Of a stretch of DNA of 64,000 nucleotides, positions 47,593-59,166 are shown piece after piece. The position numbers were made by a program, and so were the translations under genes. Source of the DNA: Trichomonas vaginalis G3 (Eukaryota > Parabasalia > Trichomonadida > Trichomonadidae); NCBI RefSeq assembly GCF_026262505.1, contig NC_067206.1:19923319-19987318 (forward strand). The letters are read 5' to 3'. Position 1 is the first letter of the stretch; every line of letters begins with the position of its first letter. A model generated the notes under the pieces. It saw nothing but the letters and a program-made list of their open reading frames with translations. It was not told the origin of the DNA and did not search any database.

Positions 47593-50500
47593 TTATTTGT
47601 CATAATAGAAACCCACTCGTACCAAGCTTTACTTTCTTCCTGACTGAGTTTTTAACTGAATCTTTAACTCTTCTTTTTCCTTCATTGCCACTACTTTCAC
47701 TAGATGAAGTTACTTCTTCACTACTTCACTTTGTTCTACTCTTCTCTTCTTCTTTGGTGTCGCTTTTTGGTACTGTGCCCTCTGCTTCAAGTTGTTGCAT
47801 CTTTGCCTCATGTTCACAGTATGTTGTAAATTTCACGTGTCCTTTTTTTGGGCCGGTGGCTCTAGGTAACCTATATCCTAGAAAGATTTTGTCATAGTTT
47901 GTATTTGAGTCTTCGCTAATTGTTTGCATGACTCTTTCCTGAGTTTCCGGTTCAAGCTCTTCAAACAGAGCTTGTCCATATGGAATAAGCTCGTTTCCAA
48001 ATATATGTTTTTGTAGCCATTCTGGTTTTCTTCCATGTAACCAATAATATCTTTGTGAATGGGAAAGCTTTTACCCAACGTTTCAGTCTTGCGTCATTTA
48101 TTTCTGTAGTTGGTTTTATTTGTCATGGAACATGTTTTTCAATACATAACATTTCATTTGGTACTGTCCATTTGAGTTTTCTTAAATATTCATCCCTTCT
48201 CAGTTCATTGTCTGCAAAGTAAGTTTTTTATGACATTTTGCAAACTTTCGTTTGCAAGGTCATGTACAATAGGTTCTCTTCCTTCTCTCTCCCTAACTTT
48301 CTTTCTAAACTCTTCACCAAATATACCATCTCTATGGTTCTGTGTAGTTCTTTGAGATAAATGTTCTAGAACGTCAGGTGTTATATTTCCCTCAGCCATA
48401 TTCATTTCATACTGGTCCAAAATATCTGCATGTTTCATATCTTTCAATGGCATTAAAGCCGCGCTGAAAATACCCGTTATATCTGGTTCACCATTCACTT
48501 CCATTGCGTCTACAACTTCTTGGAATTGAGGTTGTAAGTTTATGAACCACCTATCCGGATTAGCTTTATGACCCCATTTCATTGTAGTTCCATAGTCTGC
48601 AGAAACAAAAGTAGGTTTGTTTCCATATTGGTTAGGTTCTGAATGAACTTTAAACAATGTTTCATTTCTATATGTTTTGTTGAAATTTAACCTTTTATTT
48701 TCACCGAGTTTAGCCAAAGATTGAACGTTATATGGTCGTAAGTAAAAAGGATTATTGTATTTGCGTACATTTTCTTTCAGTACTTCCATTCTATGCTGAA
48801 TATTTTCATCTGATGTTGGAGTCTTTTGTATGTCGGCGAACATTTTTCGATATTCTTCTACCATGCCAGCCGAATTTTTTTTAGACTCTTGGAAAGATTC
48901 CATATTCACCTCATACTCTTGTTGAGGGTCAAGATTTTTCGGCTGTTCCAAATCTTCATCTAGTTCTGTGAAGTTAGTTTCCAAAGGAGGGACTTGTTCG
49001 TTTCCTTCAGGCTCTTCTAGCTGTTGTTGCTGAACTATTTCTTCCATGTCTGGTTGTATCTGAACTTCTTCCTGTTGAGTTTCTTGTACCTCATCTGCTG
49101 GCATTTCATATATTCCGAGACCGTTTTTAACAAGTTCCCTATCTAAGTCATCCGGACTCATAAACCCTTCTTCTTTCGTTCCGTCTCTATTTTTTACGCG
49201 TTTCATGAAGAGAGTTGAATTATCATTTAGCTCTGACATCAAATATCTCAGAGTAAATTCATTCATGTCATTTGGATGATATGCTATTAAATCATATCCC
49301 TTTGCGAGCTTGTATTTTCCAGGTTTGAGATTATATCCGATTTGATGCTGAACCATAAAGCTAAATAGGTTCGGGTCAGTATTTCCTTCCTTGAACTTTC
49401 TAATAGCTTCTTTATATCTGTCACTAAAGTCAAGAGTATCTGGGTAACCATAATCTTCCTTAAGCATTTTTAAGAATTCTTGGTTTCATTTTTCTCTACT
49501 TCTTTTATGTCCTTGCTCTGTTTGTGGTTGTTGTTGTGCAGGGTTTTGAACTGTTGGTTGCTGTGCTGGTTGTGGAGGTGGTTGTTGTGCTGGTTTTGGT
49601 TGCTGTGCTGGATTTTGAACTGTTGGTTTTGGTTGTTGTTGTGGTGCTGGATTTTGAACTGTTGGTTGTTGTGTTGGTTTTGGTGCATGCCTGTGTCTGT
49701 GTCCATGTGACGATGTAAATGTTTTAGGTAGTCCTGGTGCAGGTGCTTCTCTTGGAGGGTTTGGTGGTATATAAGTTCCACCAGCTGGCACATATGTTCC
49801 ATCTGCAGCATAATGTCCTACCTGACTTTTCGTTCTTAAGAAAGCATTTACTAGGTCTGTTTTGGTCTGTTGTAACTCTTTTTCTTGACTTTCCACAACA
49901 GTTGCTCTAACGGCGTCATAGGCACTTTGAACTGCCCTGTCTCGTTGCTGCATCTGTTATTTTCGTCATATTTTGTGCTACTTCTCTTAACTCTTTGTCG
50001 AAACCTTCAGACTTCAGTTTCTTTCCAGATGAGAAGTCGTTCACTTAGTTTCACCTTACTATGAAGAGCTTCGAAGGCATTCTTAAAGTCAGCATTCATT
50101 AAAGCTTCATTTGAACTGTCTTCATCCGCTTGTATTTTTGTCCTTATTGACCCTATAAGTTGGGCTGCTTTAGCGTTGGCTTGGGCATCTAACCAGTCAT
50201 TATTAGCTTTTATATATTCTGCGCTTTTCATTGCCTTTTGCATGGCTGCGTCGTTATTTTTACTTTCTTGTGCTAAGTTCATACTGTACGGTTTGGTTTT
50301 GCAACTGTAAAAGTTTTTCTGCCTTTACATTTGCTTCAACTTCTTTTTTATACTCATCGCTATCCATATATGTCTTCAGGGCTTTTTGTTTTATCTCTTC
50401 ATCTTTCAGTACTTTATATTGAGTTATGGTTTTTTCAAATTTAAAACATCTTGTTCCATTTTTGCTATTCTGCTGTTTTTCTGACACTTTTTTCGCATAT

Positions 50501-50938
50501 TCCTCTGTACTTAGTTCTTTCAGTTGTTTTCTTTCTTCTTTTTCTCTACGTTTAACTCATTGAGTTTCTTTGTGTGTCTGTCATATTCTAGTTTCTTTTC
50601 GTTTTCACCTATTTGTTTCTGTATGTCTATGTTTGACTTTTTGACATTGTTATTTGATTTTTGAGTGAACTCAAATTCATTTGACTTTGAGGGTTATAAG
50701 CTGTTCCGTCTGCAGCTCCACCATAGCCTGCCATTTTCGCTAAAAGTGCCGCTCTTAAACCTCCACTCTGTGCACCAATAACTCGGTTTAAAAGCATAGG
50801 ATTGCTTGACATTTGTTGCAACATAGTGGGGTCATTCATTATTTGTTGTTGCAACTGTTGTTGTGGTGTCAGTTTTACTATTGGATGTTTCAATGCTCTC
50901 TTCCTCTTACGTATATTCTTACGTAGCTTACGTGGCAT
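47593..50938 (-). pseudogene. Large coiled-coil structural protein (Mav3), many shifts
   Basis: Collinear with the intact 1,127-residue Mav4 protein, from MPRKLRKNIRKRKRALKHP to GFYYDK. The longest surviving frame is 48205-49467 (420 codons). At least seven indels interrupt it. The Pro/Gln-rich PTVQNPA repeats differ in number from Mav4. Substitutions as well as indels separate the copies, so this divergence is older than that between Mav1 and Mav3 at 81-1380. Confidence 0.8.
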
Positions 50939-51406
50939 TTTAAGTGAAGTTAAAAAGCGGTTTTTGACAGATGTTTATATGACACTTTTTGTTCAGCACA
51001 AAAAACTACTCGGTCAAAGTGTTGTCATTTTTGTAAAATAACCGTCTTATCTCATTCTAAAGGGAAAAAGGCTTCTCAAAGTATACTTCCTTGGAACGCC
51101 TGTAACTTTTCCTGTAGCGACGATAGACCCTTACTTGTCCGGACAAAGTTATAATATTTTGAGCGCTCTACAAAAAAGTCAACGGCGACGACTCTCAACA
51201 ACCGTTGTGTAAAAAGTTTTCCCGTTGGACAAAAAAGTATATATAGAAAACAAAAAACGTTTATAGTTCATTCAATATTTGAGATAAACCGTTTTTCCAA
51301 CGGTAACTATTAAATAAAATAAAAAAATAGAGGGGGTCTCCGTTGACGAAAACGGTTTATCTCAAACTTTTCTATGAGTGGTCCGAAAAAACAGTTCATT
51401 TTTCAT
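50939..51406. promoter_or_regulatory. Divergent intergenic region conserved with Mav4
   Basis: Matches 59167-59636 in inverted orientation, including TTTGTCCGGACAA (palindrome) and GTCAACGGCGACGACTCTCA-like segments with AACCGTT repeats. It separates two divergent genes and is the longest conserved non-coding block of this family, so a promoter or origin is plausible. Confidence 0.5.
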
Positions 51407-52279
51407 AATGGAAGCCAACGCTGTTAACCACAATTCAAACATTAACAATTCTCAACCGCTAACCAAAGCCAAAGCCCCACAACCTCCAAGAACTGGCACA
51501 GCGGTTAGAATAACCACCAAAAAGTCTAACAGCGAATTAAGAGAAATTCTTCAACAAATTTGCTCTAAATATCTCAAAGACGCCGAAGAAAACACACAAC
51601 CAGACGCTACATACAATACTCTGTTCTGTGAAGTTCTGAACAAAGCAATTACTAGTTCAATTGAACTTAGCGATGTCTTAGTTCAGTATTTTCCAACATT
51701 TACTAAGCTTATAATGTTGAGAACTTTATACCAAGTTTGTCAAAATCTTCCTCGTTACATCCAACGGTCATTCGACACGAGAATTGCCGAATTCCAAGTC
51801 TTTAGTTACGGATATGACGAAGATGAATACGTTGACGAGTTCCGAGACAACTGTACAAAATGGTTTGAATGTTATACGACAACACAATTTGAATTCGACT
51901 TTCTCGAATTCAACGCAGCAACCATTCATATCATTGCTCTTTACCTTCCGAACAACAACAAGACCTCGCAGATGGAGATGTTGTTACTGTCGTCATGAAA
52001 ACTCCTGAACAATTCGGAAAAAAGAAGTCTCTAATTGCCAAATTCGTTCCAGGACATCAGCTTTTCCAACGCACAGAAGTCTTCTGTATTCCTGGAACTA
52101 AGTTCTTTGTCAGGAGCGAACTCAAAGAAAGATATAATGTGTCATTCAATTACACATTATATAATGTTTTCGACCCAGAAGAAGGCTTCTTCCCAGAAGC
52201 AATGGAGGAGGAAGAAGAGGAGGAGGAAATACAAGACTCTATCCAAGAAGAGTCCTCCGAATTCACACCAGAAGACTAA
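51407..52279 (+). pseudogene. Terminal gene of the Mav1/3/4 family (Mav3 copy), one shift
   Basis: The ATG at 51407 (MEANAVNHNSNINNSQ) is preferred over 51378. The frame ends at 51998, and the next begins before 51995 and ends FTPED at 52279. YFPTFTKLIMLRTLYQVCQN and FFVRSELKERYNVSF precede an acidic run of glutamates. Homologous to the intact 57994-59166. Transcribed towards the element end. Unknown function. Confidence 0.65.
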
Positions 52280-52366
52280 CAATTTTCCGAATAAAAACTT
52301 CATTTATACTAAACATCTTCGGGGCTAGAAGGCGCAACGCGCCTGGAAGCCCCACTCACCTGACCT
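52151..52366 (-). repeat. Mav3 terminus
   Basis: Equals Mav1 41594-41775. The tip hairpin GGGGCT...AGCCCC encloses GGCGC-GTT-GCGCC. Outermost bases AGGTCAGGTGAGTGGGG on the minus strand. Confidence 0.75.
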
Positions 52367-53049
52367 AAGGATCTCCTCTAAAACTCCCATATAGAGATCT
52401 CCCAGCTTCTTTCGATTGGAGAACTAAAGGTGTTATCACACCCGTAAAAGATCAAAAAGAATGTGTTGCAGGATGGGCATTTTCATGTGCAGGATTGCAA
52501 GAATCCATGTGGGCTATCATAAAGAATGAACTTGTTCCATGTTCTGTTGCGCAAGTTATTGATTGCGATTGGGATGCGCATGCATGTAACGGAGGAACAA
52601 ACGATAGCGGCTCTTTCTTTGTTTTATATGAAGAAGAAGCCATTTGGATGACTGAAGAAGAATATCCATATCAGCCTGAGAAAGGAACGTGTAAATTTGA
52701 TAAGACCAAAACACACCAAACGTTCCTTGATCTCCATTACGCACTGAATGAGACAGATATGGCTCACATGATTGCTGAATATGGTGTTATCTCTTTTGGA
52801 TATGATTGTTCGCTTTCGACATTTACTTATTATAAGGATGGAGTTTATGATGATCCTTCTTGCGATTTGTGGAATCTCTGTCATTATATGCTGATTGTAG
52901 GTTATGGTTCAGAAAACGGAAAGAATTACTGGCTCTCGAAAAATTCCTTCGGAACTACTTGGGGTATAGATGGATACTGCAAGTTGGTAAGGAATAAAAA
53001 TGGTCAATGCGGTATTGATCTCTTAACTTACACACACTTGATAGATTGA
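52367..53049 (+). pseudogene. Papain-family (C1) protease-like gene, 5' end lost to Mav3
   Basis: An open frame from the Mav3 junction: LPASFDWRTKGVITPVKDQ is the start of the mature enzyme. The signal peptide and propeptide are missing. The active-site segment reads ECVAGWAFSCAG, so the catalytic Cys is replaced by Gly. CHYMLIVGYG keeps the His, and YWLSKNSFGTTWG keeps the Asn. Even before the insertion it was probably a non-peptidase homologue. Papain-like proteases are abundant secreted proteins of trichomonads. Confidence 0.85.
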
Positions 53050-53970
53050 ATAAATATTTCTCTTTTAGTTTATGTTTGAACAAATCTCTATCCTATAAAT
53101 ACAGGGGGTTGAGCAATTTTTTTTGAATCATATAGAGAATGAATTATAATATCCTTGCGATAATAATGTCATGTGTTATGGTCGATACTGAAATCCATGA
53201 AAGAATCATTGAAGATTCCAAAAACGCAAAAAGAGGTTTAAGCATGTATTATGCAGTTATAATAGGTTATACATGCTTTATTTCTGGTTTTAGAATATAT
53301 TCACATTGGTATAAGATTTACAACATATTTTCAATCTCAATATGCATAATTATATTTATGGGCTCACCGCTTTAGTTTACAACTATTCAATTTTCGACAC
53401 TTCGAGGTCTATTTTCTCTTGATAGAATAGATATCATTCTGCATAAGCATGACCATAACATGTCCATACCATTATCTACCTATTTGTCGTTTCAGATATC
53501 AAAAAGAAGAGATTTGATCAAAACCTTAAACATTGGAGTTTTCACTGAGAGCCCGCTGATCAAGATTTCTCAAAATTGGTCCATCCGATGTTCATTTTTT
53601 ATTGAAATAATATGTTTAAATATGATTAAGAGTCTATATCTTCATTATTGAAAAAAGTCAACAACCCAAATCTAGAGGTCTTTCTGCGCTTCACCACATT
53701 AGATATTTGAATCCTTTTTTCGAAAATTTGCACATAAGATAGTATTGTATCATTGATTATATATTTCATAATATTGGTCGCCAATTCTTTGTTGTGATAC
53801 CATTTTTAAAGCAAATGTTAAAAATTGAATAGTTGTAAACTAAGGTAGTGATCCCTTAAATTCGACAAGTACTGCTACGATTCTGACAAAATAACCTTAA
53901 ATATCAGAAATATATTTTTTATACTATTTATAAATAAAAATATTTGCATACAAACAAACATAAACTTTAA
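53050..53970. other. Host intergenic DNA with a spaced inverted repeat
   Basis: TTAGTTTACAACTATTCAAT at 53373 is repeated inverted at about 53845, enclosing about 475 bp without convincing genes. It could be a small non-autonomous element. Confidence 0.5.
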
Positions 53971-54441
53971 TCACATATCTAAACATTTATAAAATAACAT
54001 AGAAATTCTTTTCTGTTGAATAATTTCATGTATTTGATTATCATTAAGCATTGATGGTTCTTTGAAATCATCAAATTTCCACCAATCTCTTTCTATTTTT
54101 ATGAGAGCAATATAATGGCCGGCATTCTGGTTACCAATGTGTTGAATAATTCCAAATAAACAGTAATCTTTGTTCTCTATTTGAAATTCTTTTTCAATTT
54201 TCAGACTTCTATTTTCAATTTGATTCAATTCAGAAAAGTAATTTATATAAACTGATAAAATTTTTGGAAAGCGAATTACTTTTTTATACTTTTCTATGAT
54301 TTTCAAATCATGATCATCATTAAAAATCTCCTCATATTCAACATATGATGCAATTTGATCTTTGAAACCTACAAATGACGTATTATTAATATCGATACAT
54401 AGAAACTTGAGACGATACCATGTGAGGTGAATTTTCCCCAT
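53971..54441 (-). pseudogene. Ubiquitin carboxyl-terminal hydrolase fragment (His box)
   Basis: 156 codons. The USP C-terminal signature is present: GNQNAGHYIALIKIERDWW, then KFDD, with the catalytic His in NAGHYIA and downstream Asp. The N-terminal Cys box domain is absent. Upstream DNA shows no continuation, so this is a truncated gene rather than an intact deubiquitinase. The stop at 53971 is native-looking (MLFYKCLDM). Confidence 0.7.
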
Positions 54442-54864
54442 ACCACGATCGTCCTTTTAAACAGTATGCAGTGGCAAAGGTTGATATTCAGACCTGATCT
54501 TTTAGGGGCAGATGCGCTATATATGTGCGCATCTAAACGTGTAGCAATGAATGGAAAATATTTTTGGACCCAAGTTATTCACATTATAAATTTATCAAAA
54601 ATCAATATTTAGATCAAATATTCTTATGCGCATATTATATAGCCTTCATATAACAATATTATATATATAACATATGAATATCTCACAACTTATAGTATGA
54701 CATCTTATATAACTAATTCAAATATCGAAATATGAATATAAAAATTGTGTCACGATATATTATTGGTGAGTTTATGAATGAGTAGAGTACTATTATAAAG
54801 AAATATTAGAGTTTTATTCAAGTTGAGATGTGATTGCGAATGTCTTCTTGTTCTTTCGGCGAAT
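54442..54864. other. AT-rich intergenic DNA
   Basis: Rich in TATA and ATAT; no gene seen. Confidence 0.5.
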
Positions 54865-55070
54865 GCAGCGAGAGAATAAGTCTATTGATCATGGTAAGTG
54901 CACATATGATGCTATAGTGCACTTATCATGATCAATAGAGAATTCTCTCGAAATTGCACCAAGGTCATCGCAAGTGCATTCTTCAATCACAAATGCACTT
55001 GCGATGATTCAAAATTGCGAGTGTCTGCTGCTCCAGTCCAAAGAAGTAGTAGACACTCGCAATGCGAACC
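54865..55070. repeat. Second hairpin array (three hairpins)
   Basis: 54870-54950: CGAGAGAAT...ATTCTCTCG with an arm of about 34 bp (TCTATTGATCATG, TAAGTGCAC). 54964-55010: TCATCGCAAGTGCATT paired perfectly. 55016-55062: TTGCGAGTGTCTGCTGCT with G:U-type mismatches. Same style as 42925-43980 but unrelated sequences. Confidence 0.8.
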
Positions 55071-55320
55071 AAAGTTCGAGAGTTTAGATCTTAGCAACAA
55101 GATCTGAGGAAATAGATTTGAGAGTCGAGAGTTTAGATCTTAGCAACAAGATCTGAGGAAGTAGATCTTAGCAACAAGATCTGAGGAAGTAGATCTTAGC
55201 AACAAGATCTGAGGAAATAGATTTGAGAGTCGAGAGTTTGGATCTTAGCAACAAGATCTGAGGAAGTAGATTTGAGAGTCGAGAGTTTGGATCTTAGCAA
55301 CTAGATCTGAGAGTTTTATC
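55071..55320. repeat. Tandem repeat with AGATCTT...AAGATCT
   Basis: About six imperfect repeats of TTTAGATCTTAGCAACAAGA TCTGAGGAA (written in two pieces) interleaved with TAGATTTGAGAGTCGAGAG. Each contains a 7-bp palindromic stem. Confidence 0.75.
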
Positions 55321-55858
55321 ATTTCCGGCATATTGGGCCGAAAAGGAGTGATCCGCGTAAGTATGAAAAAAGGTGAATTTTGTTGTATGGTGTTTTTTTA
55401 TTATATCCGTTTCTCTCACAATTTTCAATAAATATTATTGTTCAAACGGAAATATAAATAAACAATTCAAAAATAAAAATGTAAATGTAAATTGAAAATG
55501 TATTATAAACATGCTAAAAAGCGTATATTTTAAACTTAAAGGAAAAATGAAATTCGTAAAAATGAGCATGATGTTTGATAAAGGAGTTTTAATTTTTTTT
55601 CAAAAAAATTAAGGAACTTAAATTGGTTTCGAGGCGTAGATAGGGATAAAAAGATGCTTTAAGAAGATCTCAGTAGAAATATGGTTTATAAGAGGATATA
55701 GGTCAGGATATAAGATTATGAAAATTGAAGAAGTGAATTATCAAGATGTATTTATGAGTAAACTATATTGTTTTAAGCTATCTAAATCTGTTTTGATATA
55801 AAACGAAAAAGAAATGCTTTAAGTGTTCGGCCACTTAATCATTTTCCCACAAATCATT
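55321..55858. other. Host intergenic DNA upstream of the transposase-like gene
   Basis: AT-rich, no gene. Near 55838 AATCATTTTCCCACAAATC resembles the trichomonad initiator consensus (TCA then pyrimidine/AT), just above the ATG at 55859. Confidence 0.5.
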
Positions 55859-57671
55859 ATGAACAGTGAGAAGATAGAAATTAATTTATCATGTGTAGAT
55901 ATTGCCACATTTAAGAAGCTTGAAAAGCTTATTAAAGAAAAACTTCCTGGTGTTATTTATAATAATATCGCAGATTATCAAACAAGTCCCAATCAATTAA
56001 AACTATTACAAGAGAATACTATTAAATCAATGATTGCAGCTTCCAAAAACCGTGCTCTAAGCTATCAAAGATCTCTGCAAATGAAAAAAAATCAATGAAC
56101 AAAGAAAAATACAAGATGGAACTGCAGACGAATTAGAACAAGAAGCAGAAAAGGCAGATCTTGAAACTCTCAATGACAATGAAGATGATTCTGATGATCA
56201 AGATGAAGATGAAACAAATGGTGATGAATCCTTGAGTTTAAGCGAAATATTATTAGATGATTATACCCCATTATTTAAGTACCCTCCGTTTGCAGATAAA
56301 TTAACGTGTGTTATCATTAATAACATGTTATATAATTTAAATTTTCCAAACTCAAAGAGCCGACGATACTATGCGGAGACACTTCAATTTGCCTTTATGT
56401 TGTATTGCCAACAACCCTCAGAATATTTGTTGGCAAGACAGAAACTTATGTTGCCATCAAAAGCAACTCTATTTCGAGTCTTTGGTAAAGATATTGCAGC
56501 ATGGAAGGAACTTTTGCTTTCAAAATCATCTTCACTCCCAGTATTCCTCAGATTCAGGGAATTATATCCATATACAGATGAGGAATTACGTGAACAATGC
56601 CATTTTTGCATTGGAATAGATGCAATCACAGGCAAATTATGGAAGAAGTCCGGCCATGACGATCAAATCGAGGACTTATTTGCATTATATTTGATGCCAT
56701 TAGATTGCAAAGGTCCATCAATATGTTTGCATATAATACAACATACAAATGGTCTTGCATCTGGAATTATGAGTGAAATCTTGGATTACATTGCTACAGT
56801 TCAGAAAACACTGAATGTTCCAGTTTTTACAACTGATGGTGACAAATCTTACGATTTTCTTTATCAGATATTCTTTCACCATTGGTACAGCCTAGTTACT
56901 GGCTTTGATGGATTAGTAGAAGTCCTTAAAAGTGCAAAATTCCAAGATCTTAAGATTATCTTCATCGCGGACGTCGTTCATATAGGCAAAAACCTCAGAA
57001 CGTTATTAATTTTCCCCAATAAGTTAATCTTTTTGCAACCTTATGATCCAACGCTGCACGTCGATATTACAAAAATTAGATTATTTTCCAAACTTGGAGA
57101 TGCAATTAACAACTGTGATAAGTCTACCACACTCAATGACAAATATCCTGTAACAATCTTTAACGTTCAAACCGTCAAGGATATGCTAGATAATAATTGC
57201 TACACTGAAGCAACTTGGCTCCTTCCACTTGCACTTTGGTTTGAGGGAGTCCGAAATACCATATTACCAGTTGAAGCAAGATTGTCAATGTTCAAACTTG
57301 CTTTTTTCATCTTGCATTTCTTTCTCAGATTGCAAGATGTGGTCGGAGTCACTGATAGACTTCCTAATATAGAGACACCAGATCATCGTCTCAAATTCAA
57401 AGGTTATCTTTTTGCCAGAAGAATGCATCTTCTGAAAATGGCGACATCTCTTCTCACTCTTTATGGATTTTTAGAGGAATTCCCGAATATAAATTTTCAA
57501 CATCTCACAACCCTTCCGGTTGAACATTTATTTGCCTTATTCCGAAAATTTGCGCATTCAAAAAAAGAAGTTAAAGATGTTGTAAACAGAAATTCATCAA
57601 AAGTGACACCTCAGAAAAGCTCAAATATTGAATTTTTGGAACTTTTGATAGAGCACGTTTTTAAATATTAA
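55859..57671 (+). pseudogene. Transposase-like gene (RNase H-type motifs), one shift in a poly-A run
   Basis: The ATG at 55859 (MNSEKIEINLSCVDIATF). The frame breaks in an eight-A run at about 56088 and continues through an acidic stretch into the 56232-57671 frame. GIDAITGKLWKKSGHDD (Asp), VFTTDGDKSYDFLY (Asp), IADVVHIGKNLRTLL (Asp..His..Lys-Asn) and LPVEHLFALFRKFA (Glu) have the spacing and style of DDE/P-element-like transposases. Assignment is by motif reading only. No terminal repeats are evident nearby. It could be a decayed transposon or a domesticated gene. Confidence 0.5.
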
Positions 57672-57901
57672 TTAAAGTAAATGTATATTTTGTAAAGATT
57701 CTTTTTAATAAAAAAGTAAAATTTTGAAGAAGAACACAAAATCTTCTGAAAAATAATATCACATAAACTCATATTATTTTGTTGCATGCTAAGTTCGGTC
57801 AAAATGTAAACCTCTCAATTTTATCGTCGGGGGAAGTAACTCAATTCCTTCAAAATTATTCTTTAAATATTGAATTTAAAGTTATTTAATTTAAAAAAAA
57901 A
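57672..57901. other. Intergenic DNA up to Mav4
   Basis: AT-rich, ending in a poly-A run (57893-57902) at the Mav4 insertion point. No gene. Confidence 0.55.
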
Positions 57902-57950
57902 AGGTAGTGGGGCTTCCAGGGGCTGCGCCCCTTCTAGCCCCTAAAAAACC
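57902..57950 (+). repeat. Mav4 terminal tip hairpin
   Basis: GGGGCT...AGCCCC encloses GGGGC-TGC-GCCCC, versus GGCGC-GTT-GCGCC in Mav1 and Mav3: same structure, both arms changed. Confidence 0.75.
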
Positions 57951-57993
57951 TAGAGGAGAACTTAAAAAATTATATAGTAAGAAATTAAAGTTT

Positions 57994-59166
57994 TTATTCG
58001 ATAAGAACGACATTGCTATCGTTTTCTTCTTCCTCCTCTTCTTCATAGTCAGTATCTGATGGCTCTTTGTCAGCCACATGACCAGCAACAAATATTGAGA
58101 CAAATTGTTTCTTTGGTTTTGTTAGCAGGAACTTTTGCTGGTCGTAGAACACGAATTCTACATTTTGAAAATGTTGTGCTGAGTATTCTGTGAAATGGGA
58201 AATTGGAATTGGTTCTCCCATGCCAAAACCAGCAATGGACGCGAACAAAACATCGTCTTCGACTCTTGCAGGTTTGTCAATTGCAACAGTAGTTATTATG
58301 TGTGGTTTTCCTTCACATCCTGCAAGAGATTGTACATGATAGATTGCTTTTTCTTCTCCCTCAGGAACTGAAAGTGTGAAATGGAATGAGAGTTCTCCAT
58401 ATTCATTTGCTTCTTCGTAATAGTTGTATGTTGTAGGATACACCAATTGAAATTTTCCTATTCTTGTTTCCCTCAGGTGTTGTCTATATTGCTTGGGAAA
58501 ACATAAAATAAATTGCTCTATAGCTTGTGTTGCTATTAGATTGGTTGTAACTGGTAATTTTGAGGCGAAAAGGTCTACAAGAACACCGGGATTTTTTATG
58601 TCGTTTTCAATTGGTTTAACAGATTCTATGACTTTGTTAAACATTTCACTATAGTCTGAGTTGTCTTCGACCCCCCAATTGTTAAGAAGTTTATACAACA
58701 ATTTCAGTCTTTTCATGGCGTATTTTCTTTGAATGGATTCGGGTAGCGAGAGGTTACAGTCGTCGGTTTGTGTTTCGTTACTCGAATATTGTTCAAGAGA
58801 AATTAAATCTTGAAATTGTGCTCTTGTTAACATACTTGTAGAACTATGTGAAACTTGTTCTGGTGCTGGTTGTAAATCTGTTTCAGATGTTTCTGTTGTG
58901 TTTTGAGAAGAAGAACTCAAATTGTTGGACAAATTGTCTTGAATTGTATGAGGAACTTGTTCTGGTGCTGTTTGGACAACTGTATCTGTTGTGTTTTGAG
59001 AAGAAGAACTCAAATTGTTGGACAAATTGTCTTGAATTGTATGAGGAAGTTGCTTTGGTATTATAGGAGGTCGTAAGGGTTTTGAGAATGGTGAGACATA
59101 AGTTGTAGGAACTTTAACTGCAGAGGTAGTCGACGAATTGTTTGCGACACTTTTTCTTCCTTCCAT
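57994..59166 (-). CDS. Terminal gene of the family, intact (390 residues)
   Basis: MEGRKSVANNSSTTSAVKVP, then two copies of VPHTIQDNLSNNLSSSSQNT, then a folded region (LKLLYKLLNNWGVEDNSDYS; FILCFPKQYRQHLRETRIGK; GELSFHFTLSVPEGEEK) and an acidic tail of glutamates before NDSNVVLIE. Homologous to 51407-52279. Always at the terminus and transcribed outward. No family recognised; a regulator or tegument-like protein are possibilities without evidence. Confidence 0.75.
   Translation of the reverse strand: MEGRKSVANNSSTTSAVKVPTTYVSPFSKPLRPPIIPKQLPHTIQDNLSNNLSSSSQNTTDTVVQTAPEQVPHTIQDNLSNNLSSSSQNTTETSETDLQPAPEQVSHSSTSMLTRAQFQDLISLEQYSSNETQTDDCNLSLPESIQRKYAMKRLKLLYKLLNNWGVEDNSDYSEMFNKVIESVKPIENDIKNPGVLVDLFASKLPVTTNLIATQAIEQFILCFPKQYRQHLRETRIGKFQLVYPTTYNYYEEANEYGELSFHFTLSVPEGEEKAIYHVQSLAGCEGKPHIITTVAIDKPARVEDDVLFASIAGFGMGEPIPISHFTEYSAQHFQNVEFVFYDQQKFLLTKPKKQFVSIFVAGHVADKEPSDTDYEEEEEEENDSNVVLIE

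Larger units (their letters stand above)
44285..52366 (-). mobile_element. Mav3: truncated Maverick of the Mav1 family
   Basis: One terminus (52366, GGGGCT tip hairpin) is present. Inward follow the terminal gene, large structural gene, capsid gene and two virion-module genes. Homology to Mav1 stops at about 44285 inside the P1 gene. Helicase, ATPase, polymerase, integrase and the other terminus are missing. Its intact terminus cuts into a papain-family gene. Confidence 0.85.

Noticed and set aside
49480-49718. Plus-strand Trp/Leu/Val-rich ORFs
   Set aside because: Reverse translation of the Pro/Gln repeats of the large structural gene.
52452-52884. Minus-strand ORFs opposite the papain-like gene
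   Set aside because: Antisense shadows of a clear protease-family frame.
53139-53375. 78-codon ORF with hydrophobic segments
   Set aside because: No homologue, AT-rich composition, and lies in non-coding host DNA; considered chance.
54427-54612. 61-codon ORF upstream of the ubiquitin hydrolase fragment
   Set aside because: No family and low-complexity end; likely chance.
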